NCBI GenBank assembly: GCA_040902585.1
Contig: JBBDXA010000130.1
Coordinates: 62,001-126,000 of the forward strand
DNA length: 64,000 nucleotides
Direction of reading: 5' to 3'
Source of the DNA: JBBDXA01 sp040902585
GTDB lineage: Bacteria; Planctomycetota; Phycisphaerae; Phycisphaerales; Phycisphaeraceae
The position numbers and the translations under genes were made by a program. Position 1 is the first letter of the stretch, and the number at the start of each line of letters is the position of its first letter. Below, one piece after another: positions 54,056 through 63,063 of the stretch. Below the pieces are notes generated by a model that was not told the origin of the DNA, ran no database searches, and saw only the letters and a list, made by a program, of their open reading frames with translations.

Positions 54056-54855
54056 GGCTTGGCCTTCCCGAATTGGGTGTTCTTCTCAAATCGAAACCGT
54101 GCGAACTGCAACAGGGCGGCACCCTCCAGCTCAACGGTCCTGGCACCGTCGTCGGCACTTTTCGTTCCGCCGAACAATCGCAACAAGGCATCGGCGTGCT
54201 CGGCATCAGCGTCGGCCAGTGACTTTCGCTCCAGCGATTGAGGTGCCGGCAGTGAGCGAAGCAGCAGAGCCAATCTTCCGAAGGCGTCGGCGGCATCGTC
54301 GTATCGGCTGGCGCGGTCCAGTCGCCACGCATCGGTCAGCAGGATAAGTGATGCCGCGGGCAATTGTCGCCGACCCACCTGTTGGCGCGACCATTGCTCG
54401 AGATAGACGTAGGCATCCACAATCTGTCTCCCTCGCAGATCCGATTGACGCGAGGTCGGCACCGAGGCAGGTCGAAAGATCGCCGACGCCAACAGCAGGA
54501 GCAGAATGACCGACACGAGGGCCAGCGTTCGCGACATGCGCGCGGACTTGTGACCGCCTCCAAGGGCACCCATATCGATTGCCAGTTCGGTTTCGCCGAT
54601 TGAAATGCGATCTTTCGCGGCGATGACCACTTCGTCGGTAATGTGCTTTCCGCTGACGATCGTGCCCTGTGCCGAAAGATTCTGAAGGACGACACCTTCG
54701 TCACTACATCGCACGACGGCATGTTCGAAGGATGCGGTTGGGTCGGTCAGTTGAATCCGGGCGGAGGGGCTGCGGCCGATGAGAGTCTCACCGGGCGACA
54801 GCGTGACGATGAGGCCGGCCTGTTGTCCCGAAATGATGCGCAGCGTTATGGCCAT
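54052..54855 (-). CDS. FHA-domain membrane protein
   Basis: 267 residues from the ATG at 54855. An FHA domain (about 1-95) has GETLIGRSPSARIQLTDPTASFEHAVV, where GR-S and the EHA core correspond to the phosphothreonine-binding loops, and ends in RISIGETELAI. One transmembrane helix follows (about 110-128, TLALVSVILLLLLASAIF), then an alanine- and leucine-rich helical region with a TPR-like feel. FHA domains bind phosphothreonine, so it is a probable reader of the kinase encoded immediately downstream, whose ATG overlaps its stop. It lies 39 nt after tadC. Confidence 0.82.
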   Translation of the reverse strand: MAITLRIISGQQAGLIVTLSPGETLIGRSPSARIQLTDPTASFEHAVVRCSDEGVVLQNLSAQGTIVSGKHITDEVVIAAKDRISIGETELAIDMGALGGGHKSARMSRTLALVSVILLLLLASAIFRPASVPTSRQSDLRGRQIVDAYVYLEQWSRQQVGRRQLPAASLILLTDAWRLDRASRYDDAADAFGRLALLLRSLPAPQSLERKSLADADAEHADALLRLFGGTKSADDGARTVELEGAALLQFARFRFEKNTQFGKAKP

Positions 54856-54894
54856 GGGAATTCTCGTGATCCAACATGGTGCCAAACTATACGG

Positions 54895-55815
54895 TTACGA
54901 CAAAGCCAGATCCCCGCGGAGGATACGCACGATCATAGGTCCGAAGATCAGCAGGACAGCCGACGCCAGGACCAGCATGGCAGGCATCATAACGAGAGAA
55001 CTCGCCTTGCCGGCCGAGTCCTGCGCCTTGACGACGCGGGCGATGTTCATTCCTTCCGCGAGCCGTTCCAGCGTATCGGCCATGGGCCAGCCCAGTTCCT
55101 GGGCTTGATTGATCGTCTCGACCAGGTCGCGAATCTCCGGCAGGCGCGTGCGGTCGCTCAATCGCATCAGTGCCTCGCGCCGCTGGGCGCCCAGTTCGAT
55201 CTCCGACAATGCTTCGTCGATCTCCTGACCCAAGGGATGGCTGGCGTAGTCGGCGACAATCCGGCGCAGCGCGAGGTTGAGCGACGTGCCCGAGCGGAGC
55301 GTGAGCACCATCAGGTCCAGCACGTAGGGCATGGCCATCTGAATCTGATGCTCGCGGGCCGCGCCGCGGGCCCGCAGGGTGGTCATGATCAGCAGCGGAC
55401 CGACGATGGCCATGCTCAGGCCCAGTAATGAATCGAGCGAGGCAGTCATCATCAGCATCGATCCGGTCAGAAACGCGGCGGCGAGGCTGCCGATGAGGGC
55501 GGAGATGGCCACGTGTTCCTCGGCGGAGAGCCCGGCGGGAGCGCCCGCGCGGCGGGTCATCTCTCGCCACTGCTCGATCATCCCGCGCGGTGCCGCCGCC
55601 GACAGTGGTCCGGAGAGGGCATAGATGAGCGGATAAGTCAGCCGTATCAGCGGATTCTCGTCGATCGCCTTGCGAAGCCTGGGGCGCTGTTCGATCTGGC
55701 TCCGCATCCGGCGATCCAGGCGGATGAGAACGCCCCCCACCACGAGCGTCAGCAGCATCGTGGTGATGCCGGCGAGCGCGAGAATCAATATGGACATGGG
55801 CTCTGTCATTTTCAC
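54895..55815 (-). CDS. tadC: TadC-like type II secretion F-domain membrane protein
   Basis: 306 residues from GTG 55815, which abuts the tadB stop and has GGAAG 5 nt upstream; ATG 55809 is the alternative. There is an N-terminal transmembrane helix, a cytoplasmic segment, two helices near 105-145, and a T2SSF domain with MAMPYVLDLMVLTLRSGTSLNLALRR, ALSEIELGAQRREAL and QAQELGWPMADTL, then a terminal helix pair. In Tad/Flp pili TadB and TadC form the inner-membrane platform that works with the CpaF ATPase. A different frame on the same strand (54887-55819) is arginine-rich and judged spurious. Confidence 0.87.
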   Translation of the reverse strand: MKMTEPMSILILALAGITTMLLTLVVGGVLIRLDRRMRSQIEQRPRLRKAIDENPLIRLTYPLIYALSGPLSAAAPRGMIEQWREMTRRAGAPAGLSAEEHVAISALIGSLAAAFLTGSMLMMTASLDSLLGLSMAIVGPLLIMTTLRARGAAREHQIQMAMPYVLDLMVLTLRSGTSLNLALRRIVADYASHPLGQEIDEALSEIELGAQRREALMRLSDRTRLPEIRDLVETINQAQELGWPMADTLERLAEGMNIARVVKAQDSAGKASSLVMMPAMLVLASAVLLIFGPMIVRILRGDLALS

Positions 55816-56658
55816 TCACACTTCCTGCCCGACGATGCGCGACGCCCAGAAGATCCCCGCGCCGGCAAGTAAACCCGCCAGCGTCAGAATCGCGATCCCT
55901 TCGATGGTCTGGAACAAGAGCGCCACGCCTTCGCCGTCGACCGTAGCCATCATCAGCAGCATGAAGATCGGCGCGGCGAGCAGGACTTTGATATTGGTCC
56001 GGCCCTCGGCTGTCTCAGCGCGGATCGCGCCCATCATCTGCTTGAGCTTTTCCAGCGACACGGCGATGCGCGAGAGCGTGGTCGCGATGTCGCCGCCCAT
56101 CTCGCGATTCACCAGCAGCGCGGAGACGACCAGGTTGAATTCCTGAAGGTCCAGCTTGCGGCGGGCATCGTTGAGAATCGTCTGCATATCCAGTCCCAGC
56201 GCGTAGCCGTTGGCCATGATGCGAAACTCGTTGCGAATCGGTTGCGGCGTGTTCTCCGCAAGCCGTTGGAGCGCCTGCGGCAACGAGAGTCCGGCGCGGA
56301 CGCTGTTGGCCATGGCACCGACCGCGGCAGGCAACTGATCACGGATAGCGCGCCGCCTGCGATTCCAGACGAAGTCAATCACAATGGGTGACAACAGAAA
56401 AGTCGCCAGCCAGAACGCGATGGCGAGGATCGGATTGGGGATGATGTACAGCAACAACAAGAGGAGGAGAATCCGGGCCGCGGTAAGGCCCCAGAACCAG
56501 CGGTTCACATCGATCGCCTCCGGGGTGAATCGCCGGGCTGTTTCGATCATCCACGTCCGCTCGCGATGGACCCACCCGACGATTGCGCGCTGGCCGACCC
56601 ATGCGCCGAGTCCCGCGGCTACGCCGAACAGAATGATGATCAGAATCTGCATGGTCAT
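55816..56658 (-). CDS. tadB: TadB-like type II secretion F-domain membrane protein
   Basis: 280 residues. There is an N-terminal transmembrane helix, a pair of helices near 58-92, then the T2SSF domain with RDQLPAAVGAMANSVRAGLSLPQAL, FNLVVSALLVNREMGGDIATTL and LEKLKQMMGAIRAETAEGR, and two C-terminal helices. This is the TadB half of the inner-membrane platform of a Tad/Flp pilus. Its ATG overlaps the cpaF stop codon (ATGA) and it ends directly against tadC, so the three are translationally coupled. Confidence 0.88.
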   Translation of the reverse strand: MTMQILIIILFGVAAGLGAWVGQRAIVGWVHRERTWMIETARRFTPEAIDVNRWFWGLTAARILLLLLLLYIIPNPILAIAFWLATFLLSPIVIDFVWNRRRRAIRDQLPAAVGAMANSVRAGLSLPQALQRLAENTPQPIRNEFRIMANGYALGLDMQTILNDARRKLDLQEFNLVVSALLVNREMGGDIATTLSRIAVSLEKLKQMMGAIRAETAEGRTNIKVLLAAPIFMLLMMATVDGEGVALLFQTIEGIAILTLAGLLAGAGIFWASRIVGQEV

Positions 56659-58508
56659 TTCGCGGGGGTTAGCCAGGTTTCCAGGTCGAGGTAGCCGCCG
56701 GCCACCATCTCGGGGAGGAAGGTCGGCAGGTAGCCGGTCAGGCTCAGTTCCGCCGCGTCTTCGGGGCCGTCGGTGCGCAAGAGGTCGCGTAGTTCCACTT
56801 CGCCGGTCGTTGGGCTGACGCGCATCACTTCGGATATCTGCGTGATCATCCGGCGGCCGCGCGGCTGCCTGCGGATGTAGACGATCAGGTCCAGCGACTG
56901 CGCCACCTGTTGCCGCACCGCCGCCATCGGAAGGTCGGCGGCGGTCAATACCATCGTTTCAAGCCGGCTGATCACATCCTGCGCGCTGTTGGCGTGAAGC
57001 GTCGTCATGGAACCGGCGTGGCCTGTGTTCATCGCCTGGAGCATGTCCAGCGCCTCGCCGCCGCGGCATTCGCCGACGATGATCCGGTCCGGCCTCATGC
57101 GCAGCGCGTTCTTCAACAGGTCGCGAATCGTGACCGCGCCCGTCCCCTCCGCGCTGACAGGCCGCGTCTCCAGCGTCACCACATGCTCCTGCTGAAGGCT
57201 CAGTTCAGCGGCGTCTTCGATCGTCACCAGTCGCTCGTGCGACGGGATCATGCCGCTGAGGGCGTTCAGGAGCGTGGTCTTGCCCGACCCGGTGCCGCCG
57301 GCGATGACGATATTGGAACGGAACCGCACGGCCGCTTCGAGAAAGGTGGCCGCCAACTGGTTCAACGAGCGCCAGTCGATCAGATGCTGAACAGTGATTT
57401 CCCGCGTGGGGAATTTGCGGATGGTGATGCACGCTCCGCGCACCGCCAGAGGCTCGATCACAGCGTTGACGCGCGAACCATCCTTGAGTCGGGCGTCCAC
57501 CAGCGGCTGCGAACGGTCGATGCGCCGGCCCATCGGCGCGACGATCCGTTCCAGCACCGCGGTCGCCGCTTCCGGCGAAGTGAATTTCTTGCGGGTCCGC
57601 ACCACCCGTCCGGCGCGCTCCACATAGATCAGCGTGGGGCAGACCACCATGATCTCCGATACGTCCGGCGAATCGATCAAATCCTGCAGCGGGCCGTAGC
57701 CGAAGATCATGTCGAACAGAACTTTCTTCAGGTAGCTGTTGATGAGATAACGCTTCTGGTTCTCCAGCAGTTGCGCGGTCAGTTGCGGGCCCTTCGAGGC
57801 CATGAGATCGTCGATCGTCTGTTCGAGGTCGATTCCGGCGCGAGGAGCCTGGCCATTGAACATGGCCTGAATGAGCGGGGCTACGCTCTGTTCCAGGGCC
57901 GCGATCTGCACCTGCTGCGAGTAGGGCAGCGGGCCGGCACCGTTGGCTGATGCCGACGCCAGCTTCGACGCCAGTCGTGCGCGGACGGCGTGATCCAGCA
58001 GGGCATCGGAGAGTGGCGGCGTCGAGCATTGCGTCTTGAAGTCGCCCTGGAGGAGGTTGTCGATGGTCGCGTCGATCAGTTCGATGCGGGCGGGAATCGG
58101 ATCGAATCCGCCGCCGGAGAGTCGAAGATCGAGCTTTCGGAGAATGTTGATGTGCAGGAGACGCTGGATGGCGAGCACGTCATCATCGTGGCTGGCGGTC
58201 GCTTGCAGCGCGGAGATTTCGATGGTGAGCGCGTACTCCGCAATGTTGATTTCGTTGATTCGCCCCAGCACGCACCTGCGGCCGGCCTGGACTTCGGTCC
58301 CGTTCACGGTCATCGGATTGACATTTTCAGCCAGCACCAGTTCCCAGCCCTGATCGCAGCGTTCGACCCGAGCGTGTTCGCGCGAGATGAATTGCGAGGG
58401 GAGCTGCACCGTGCAGGCAGCGTCGCGGCCGATGGCGAAGCCGGAGTCCCCTTCGTGCGCCACCCATTGGCGAGCGTGAACCAGATTCTGGACAACCACG
58501 CGAATCAT
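56655..58508 (-). CDS. cpaF: FHA-CpaF/TadA secretion ATPase fusion
   Basis: 617 residues from the ATG at 58508, chosen because GAGG lies 8 nt upstream and the FHA domain begins at once. The FHA domain (about 1-100) has FAIGRDAACTVQLPSQFISREHARV, with the GR and SxxH phosphothreonine-binding positions intact, and VNPMTVNG. The CpaF ATPase (about 215-600) has FGYGPLQDLI, SRVNAVIEPL, Walker A GGTGSGKTT, Walker B IIVGECRGGEALDMLQAMNTGH, and SMTTLHANSA. It powers assembly of a Tad/Flp pilus from the cytoplasmic face. The FHA fusion implies control by threonine phosphorylation, consistent with the kinase at the end of the operon. It lies 125 nt after cpaB. Confidence 0.92.
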   Translation of the reverse strand: MIRVVVQNLVHARQWVAHEGDSGFAIGRDAACTVQLPSQFISREHARVERCDQGWELVLAENVNPMTVNGTEVQAGRRCVLGRINEINIAEYALTIEISALQATASHDDDVLAIQRLLHINILRKLDLRLSGGGFDPIPARIELIDATIDNLLQGDFKTQCSTPPLSDALLDHAVRARLASKLASASANGAGPLPYSQQVQIAALEQSVAPLIQAMFNGQAPRAGIDLEQTIDDLMASKGPQLTAQLLENQKRYLINSYLKKVLFDMIFGYGPLQDLIDSPDVSEIMVVCPTLIYVERAGRVVRTRKKFTSPEAATAVLERIVAPMGRRIDRSQPLVDARLKDGSRVNAVIEPLAVRGACITIRKFPTREITVQHLIDWRSLNQLAATFLEAAVRFRSNIVIAGGTGSGKTTLLNALSGMIPSHERLVTIEDAAELSLQQEHVVTLETRPVSAEGTGAVTIRDLLKNALRMRPDRIIVGECRGGEALDMLQAMNTGHAGSMTTLHANSAQDVISRLETMVLTAADLPMAAVRQQVAQSLDLIVYIRRQPRGRRMITQISEVMRVSPTTGEVELRDLLRTDGPEDAAELSLTGYLPTFLPEMVAGGYLDLETWLTPAK

Positions 58509-58633
58509 TTTGTGTGCCTCAGAATTCCGCCGTAAGGGTGTTTCAGCGCCGGTGTCAGCGGCGGCCCCTTCGCCGGAACGAATCACTTGGGCGAAGGGCA
58601 TGGCGACTGTGCGCGTGAGAACTCCGCTCGATC

Positions 58634-59485
58634 TCAATTGCTCAAGCGCTCGACGCGCGGACACAGGATCAGCGTCAGAGGAATGCGGCCGCCTCCGGAT
58701 TTCGCCAGGATGATGCGAGCTTGATCTTCCGTGACTTCGATAGTCACGATGGACGACTGCCCGGACGAGCTGCCGTCATCGTCGCGCTGGACCAGCGCGG
58801 GGATGGGTGCCATGCTTCCGCCGATCGCCAGAACTTTGAACATGTCGTCGCTGGTGGGCACAAACTCCGATTCCCACGCTTGCGTTTCATCCGCCAGGTT
58901 GGCGGACAGGGCGCTGAGCAGGGCGGCGCTGGGATCCTGATTGTCTGTCGGCGTTGGCGCAGGGGCGGTTTTTTTCACCGGTCGCGTCGCCAGAATCTTC
59001 ACCCATTGTCCGGGCGCCAGCAGTCCGGGCAGGGCGCCCGCGCCCGTCAGGTGAAGCGTCATCGCACGGCGATCGCCCTTGAGCTCAATCTCCGCGGCAA
59101 TGAGGTCGGCAAAGGTAATGGGCGATCCCGCCGGGACCGCTCGAATCAGCCGCCGGCCTTCGAGCAGGTCGCGCTCCGCAGGACTGATGCAGCGGCGGAT
59201 GAAATCACCCATCGTCACCGGAACCTTCAACTCCTCCACGTCGGAGGAGGAATCCAGATTAGTGTCCTGACCGAGATCGCGGGATGCCACCAGGATCGAC
59301 ATGGTCTCGACGGTCTGACTCGAAGGCCCGGGCGTCTGATTGCCCAGAAAGACGAACGTGAGAGCCGCGGCAACGAGCCCGGTGGCAACGGCAGCCATCA
59401 GCAGGATGCGATGGGACCTGTCGGCTTGATCAGGGCTGCTTGTCAAATCGTTGCCCTCAGCAGATGGAAGTGATCGGGCTTGCAT
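58634..59485 (-). CDS. cpaB: CpaB/RcpC-like pilus assembly protein
   Basis: 283 residues from the ATG at 59485. One transmembrane helix near 27-47 (ILLMAAVATGLVAAALTFVFL) precedes a SAF domain (about 60-130: SILVASRDLGQDTNL, LEGRRLIRAVPAGSPITFADL) and an RcpC-type domain (about 135-283: MTLHLTGAGALPGLLAPGQWVKILAT). CpaB proteins sit in the periplasm and are thought to link the inner platform and the outer-membrane secretin. It is the first gene of the Tad operon with a strong promoter just upstream. No good Shine-Dalgarno is visible, and a GTG one codon earlier is also possible. No secretin, TadZ, pilin or prepilin peptidase gene is present in the window. Confidence 0.8.
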   Translation of the reverse strand: MQARSLPSAEGNDLTSSPDQADRSHRILLMAAVATGLVAAALTFVFLGNQTPGPSSQTVETMSILVASRDLGQDTNLDSSSDVEELKVPVTMGDFIRRCISPAERDLLEGRRLIRAVPAGSPITFADLIAAEIELKGDRRAMTLHLTGAGALPGLLAPGQWVKILATRPVKKTAPAPTPTDNQDPSAALLSALSANLADETQAWESEFVPTSDDMFKVLAIGGSMAPIPALVQRDDDGSSSGQSSIVTIEVTEDQARIILAKSGGGRIPLTLILCPRVERLSN

Positions 59486-59505
59486 CACAAAGATGCATGA
59501 TCCCG

Positions 59506-59533
59506 ATGATATCGCAGCGCGAAGAAGTGTCAA
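59506..59533 (-). promoter_or_regulatory. Strong sigma70-like promoter for the Tad/FHA/kinase operon
   Basis: On the minus strand TTGACA (59533-59528) is followed after 16 bases by TATCAT (59511-59506). The predicted start point is about 14 nt before the cpaB ATG, giving a very short leader. Confidence 0.6.
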
Positions 59534-59640
59534 TCAAAAGGTGCGTGGTCCAAGGCGGTTCGAATCAGACCGAATCGCGGTGGACCCAACAGCGTGAAGC
59601 GAACTCAAAGTGAACAGAATTCCGGTGGACACTTTTCTGA

Positions 59641-59669
59641 TTGACTCGGCCCGCGCGCCCTGTTACCGT
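59641..59669 (+). promoter_or_regulatory. Candidate promoter for the lipoprotein run
   Basis: TTGACT (59641-59646) and TACCGT (59664-59669) are separated by 17 bases, about 60 nt before the lipoprotein gene at 59733. The -35 is good and the -10 is mediocre. Confidence 0.4.
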
Positions 59670-59732
59670 AATCGTGGAAAGAAGGTTTGTGTCATCATCT
59701 TCATCGTTATTCAATCCATCGGAGGCTTCTCA

Positions 59733-60395
59733 ATGTTGAAATATGCCCCTGTCCTACTCGTGTGCGGATTCTTCCTCGGCGGATGCAACACGCCTCCGCC
59801 TCCCGCGGGGAACACCGGCGGCCGCATCGATCCCTATCGCACGCTGCCCAGTGAAGTCGGCTCCGGTCAGGCCAGTATGACAGCGATGCTCGAACTGACT
59901 GACAAGACCGCCCAGAGCCTGGCCCGCGAGATCGCGGATATCCCCGAGTTCAACGATCCCAAGCACATGGTCGTCCTGGCCATGGGTACGCTTCAGAACA
60001 AGACGACGGGTACATCCACCGGCGACTTCGAGTTGATCCAGGCGCGGCTGCGCGGGCAGCTTTTCAAGAGCAAGTACATCCGACGCGACCGGATTCTCTT
60101 CGTCGAAAGTCTGGACCGCGCTAAGGCCGAGTGGGATCGCAATCACCCCGCACCGGCTGCACCGCCGCGACGACCGCCCGTGGACGTCGGCGATGACGCG
60201 CCCCAGCCCGCGCCGGCTCAGCCGGTCGGTCCGAATGTTTATGATCCGAACTATACCTATGTGCTCCAGGGCGATTTCTACGAATCAGTCCGCGCCGGCA
60301 AGAGCGTGTATTACTTCGTTTTCAAGATCACCAACAACCAGACGCGCGTGACGGTCTTCGAAGAAAACACGCTCGAATCGCAGTTGCGCAGGTGA
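59733..60395 (+). CDS. LpoB-like lipoprotein
   Basis: 220 residues from the ATG at 59733 (GGAGG 7 nt upstream). The signal peptide ends in the lipobox LGGC. After a proline/glycine-rich linker, the domain MVVLAMGTLQNKTTGTSTGDFELIQARLRGQL ... RDRILFVESL ... YVLQGDFYES ... VYYFVFKITNNQTR matches the general pattern of LpoB (YcfM), the outer-membrane activator of penicillin-binding protein 1B in E. coli. A proline-rich insert (PAPAAPPRRPP) lies near 150. Which synthase it could activate is unknown. The YcfL-like gene at 63064 strengthens the assignment, because ycfL and lpoB are neighbours in enterobacteria. Confidence 0.72.
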   Translation: MLKYAPVLLVCGFFLGGCNTPPPPAGNTGGRIDPYRTLPSEVGSGQASMTAMLELTDKTAQSLAREIADIPEFNDPKHMVVLAMGTLQNKTTGTSTGDFELIQARLRGQLFKSKYIRRDRILFVESLDRAKAEWDRNHPAPAAPPRRPPVDVGDDAPQPAPAQPVGPNVYDPNYTYVLQGDFYESVRAGKSVYYFVFKITNNQTRVTVFEENTLESQLRR

Positions 60396-60586
60396 TTACA
60401 TCGCCGGGGAGTCGCCGCTGATGGAGTGCGCTCGCGTCGGTGCTGGGACATTGCGCCTTCGGCGGTCGGCATTTCCGGCAACGGCGCGTCATGGTCTCAG
60501 CGCGGATGATGAAACTTCTTTGCGATGGGCTGCTCGTTCTTACCTTATCCGTGTTCCATTTACTCGAACTCTTGAGCGGAGACACG

Positions 60587-61156
60587 ATGGGCGCACTTAC
60601 AAGAATTCTGCTGGTCCTTTCGGTTTCGATGGCCATTGGATGCGAGTCGCCTCCTCAAACCAGCGGAATCACTTCGGATGACCTGGACGAGGTTACCGCG
60701 CAGATGTCCGCCAAGCTTGCGTCCAGTGATTTCCTGCGCGACCGCAATCCGTCGTCGCCGCCCATTCTGATCACCATCAACAAAGTCGAGAACCTCACCA
60801 GCGATCTCATTCCCCCCGCCGAGCAGTGGATGCTGATGGCCCGGCTTCAGGGATCGCTCAACCTCGTTTCCGTTCGCAATCAGAAGAACATTTCCTTTCA
60901 GGTTCCGCCCGAGTACGGCCCGCTGATCCGCGATGCCGGCTACAACGAACCACTCCCGCATTCGCCGATGTTCACCCACACGATGACCGCCACCTATCGA
61001 TCCGCGACGCGCACCAAGCGGGAAGACGGGTTTGTCGTCGGGCGAGTCGATCTGTACCAGATGCAATACAGGATATTCGACGTGACTACCCGTGCGCTGG
61101 TGTGGAACGATGAGTTCGCCTACAAGCGCGAAGCTCTGGGTCGCGCGCAGGATTAG
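60587..61156 (+). CDS. Second LpoB-like lipoprotein
   Basis: 189 residues from the ATG at 60587 (GGAGA 4 nt upstream). The lipobox is AIGC. The core follows the same order as the preceding gene: PPILITINKVENLTSDLIPPAEQWMLMARLQGSL, then a TATYRSATRTKREDGF segment and a terminal YRIFDVTTRALVWNDEF, which closely resembles the closing beta-hairpin of LpoB-type proteins. It is probably a paralogue of the gene at 59733 with strong divergence. The 191-nt gap before it contains no other gene, and in-frame sequence upstream of 60587 lacks a signal peptide pattern. Confidence 0.65.
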   Translation: MGALTRILLVLSVSMAIGCESPPQTSGITSDDLDEVTAQMSAKLASSDFLRDRNPSSPPILITINKVENLTSDLIPPAEQWMLMARLQGSLNLVSVRNQKNISFQVPPEYGPLIRDAGYNEPLPHSPMFTHTMTATYRSATRTKREDGFVVGRVDLYQMQYRIFDVTTRALVWNDEFAYKREALGRAQD

Positions 61157-61228
61157 CCATGAAGCGGTTAATCATTTTCAGGTCGGGTCACGTTTCTTCT
61201 GTTTCACAACGTGTGCAAGGGGTAAATC

Positions 61229-62944
61229 ATGAAATCATTTCGCTGGATCGCGGTACTGTCGTTTCTGGGCTTCATCGTCGGTCTGACCGGATGCATGGCC
61301 AAGCCGGACGTTGAGTTGACCAAGACGTTCCAAACGGGTGAATTCGGCACGGCCCGCGCCTACATGGTCGAGAAGACCGCCAAACTCAAAGTCCTTGGCG
61401 AGAAGGACAAACCGGATCGCAATTATGGGTTGGAATGGATGCGCACCGGGATGGTCACGCTCGCTGACGGCTACGCACCGGAAGGCTTCAGCGCATGGGA
61501 CCGCGTTTACTACATGCTTCGCAAGCAGAATCTGAACAGCAATATCTCCGATGTCGGCGCGTTCTTCGGCACCCAGGACATGGCCAAGATCTGGAAGGGC
61601 GAGCCCTTCGAACAGTCCCTCGCTTACGTCTGCGTGGGCAGCCACTACGCCATGCAGGGAAGCTGGGACAACGCCCGCGCCGCGTTCCAGAACTCGACGT
61701 TCCCTTTGAAGGCCATCAAGGGGAAGGACGATGCGACCACCAAGAAAGTTCGCAGCACTCAGGATGTGATTAATGCTTCCAAGAATGTGGATGAGAGTAA
61801 GTACTTTGGCAAAGACAATATCCTTGAAGTCGAGACGAACTTTGCCATGGGCTACCTGCTTCAAGGCCTGGCGTCGAGGCAGATCGCCATCGCCAACGGC
61901 GATGCCAGCATGTTGCAGCAGGCCGGCGAAGCGTTCAACAAGGCGCTGAAACTGGATCCGGGTCTGTCGGCACTGGTCAATCGCCTCAATGACTCCAGCA
62001 GTTACAACACCGTGCTGCTCGTCGACTACGGGCGCGGACCGCAGAAGATCGGCACCGGGCCTGACAACTCCATCGCCGCGTTCAAGGCACTGAAAGCCAG
62101 CGGCAGCACCGGCGTGTCCGTCGTCAATGGCAGCGAAAGCATTTCATTCACTCCGATCTGCGATGTCAACGGCATGGCGGTCGATCATCGTTGGAACAAT
62201 CTCCAGGATATGCGCACCGCGAAGAGCTATCTGGGCACCGGGTTGTTGGTCGCCGGCGCTGCGACCGCCGCGATAGGACAAAGCCAAGAGACCGCGATCA
62301 TCGGGCTCATCCTCATGGCAGGCGGCGCGGCCCTGAAAGCCACCGCCTATGCCGACACGCGCTACTGCGAAGTCATGCCGCAGCGGTACTATCTGGTCCC
62401 CGTCATGATCAAGGGGCCCAATTCGACGATTCGATTGAGTATTGAAGGAAACACTACCGTTCTCGCGGGGTTGAGTCCGCCTTCATCGCGGCAGGCACAG
62501 TTCCGCTACGTGCGACTGCTGACCGGCCCGAATCTGCCGGCCTGGACCAAGTCGGGACAGATCCTTTACGCCAACGAGCATGCCCCGATGGCCGGTGCCG
62601 TCGCGCTGCCTTACATCCTGGGCGGAACCTGCGTGAGCCCGCCTTCGGCCGCAGCGCTCGCGCGGTATCGGTCAGCCGGTTACCTGCGTGCCATGACTGT
62701 TGCGCAGCTTGAAGGGCTGTACCGTCAGGAGGGAATCACCTGGACGACGCAGGACACGCAAGGGCAGGTGTGCAAGCATGTGCTTGAAGGCGGCAACTCG
62801 CTGGTCTGTCCGCTTCCGGGCACACTCGGTTATGCCCGGTTATTCGGGCAGCCACATCGTCCTTATTCGCCGAAATCAAAAGAAGTAGCCGACCTGGCAA
62901 GATCGTTGGCTCCGCCACCTGCTGAAAAGGCGGCTTCCAGATGA
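61229..62944 (+). CDS. Large lipoprotein with TPR-like region (COG3014-like)
   Basis: 571 residues. The signal peptide ends in the lipobox GLTGC. The N-terminal half is helical and TPR-like: GLEWMRTGMVTLADGYAPEG, EQSLAYVCVGSHYAMQGSWDNARAAFQNS, NFAMGYLLQGLASRQIAIANGD. The centre has a glycine/alanine-rich segment that could be a hairpin helix (GTGLLVAGAATAAIG). A YYLVPVMIKGPNSTIRLSIEG region follows. Overall order and context resemble COG3014-type lipoproteins, which I recall near lpoB-like genes; this is not certain. Function unknown. A short run AAGGGG precedes the ATG by 6 nt. It sits in the lipoprotein series with 72 nt before and 119 nt after. Confidence 0.65.
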   Translation: MKSFRWIAVLSFLGFIVGLTGCMAKPDVELTKTFQTGEFGTARAYMVEKTAKLKVLGEKDKPDRNYGLEWMRTGMVTLADGYAPEGFSAWDRVYYMLRKQNLNSNISDVGAFFGTQDMAKIWKGEPFEQSLAYVCVGSHYAMQGSWDNARAAFQNSTFPLKAIKGKDDATTKKVRSTQDVINASKNVDESKYFGKDNILEVETNFAMGYLLQGLASRQIAIANGDASMLQQAGEAFNKALKLDPGLSALVNRLNDSSSYNTVLLVDYGRGPQKIGTGPDNSIAAFKALKASGSTGVSVVNGSESISFTPICDVNGMAVDHRWNNLQDMRTAKSYLGTGLLVAGAATAAIGQSQETAIIGLILMAGGAALKATAYADTRYCEVMPQRYYLVPVMIKGPNSTIRLSIEGNTTVLAGLSPPSSRQAQFRYVRLLTGPNLPAWTKSGQILYANEHAPMAGAVALPYILGGTCVSPPSAAALARYRSAGYLRAMTVAQLEGLYRQEGITWTTQDTQGQVCKHVLEGGNSLVCPLPGTLGYARLFGQPHRPYSPKSKEVADLARSLAPPPAEKAASR

Positions 62945-63063
62945 CGACTTCATGCTATCATTCTCTAATTCAGGAATGACAGCCGTGCAAGTACTGCCGC
63001 GAGGGGAACCTCGCAAACGACTTGCGTCCTCGTACGATCGACGCCCAAGGAGTGAACGCAACG

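Noticed and set aside
54887..55819. Alternative minus-strand frame overlapping tadC
   Set aside because: It is arginine/histidine-rich and lacks membrane segments, whereas the tadC frame has T2SSF motifs.
58509..58664. Upstream extension of the FHA-CpaF frame
   Set aside because: The FHA domain starts at the ATG at 58508, which has a GAGG site; the extension overlaps cpaB and has no domain.
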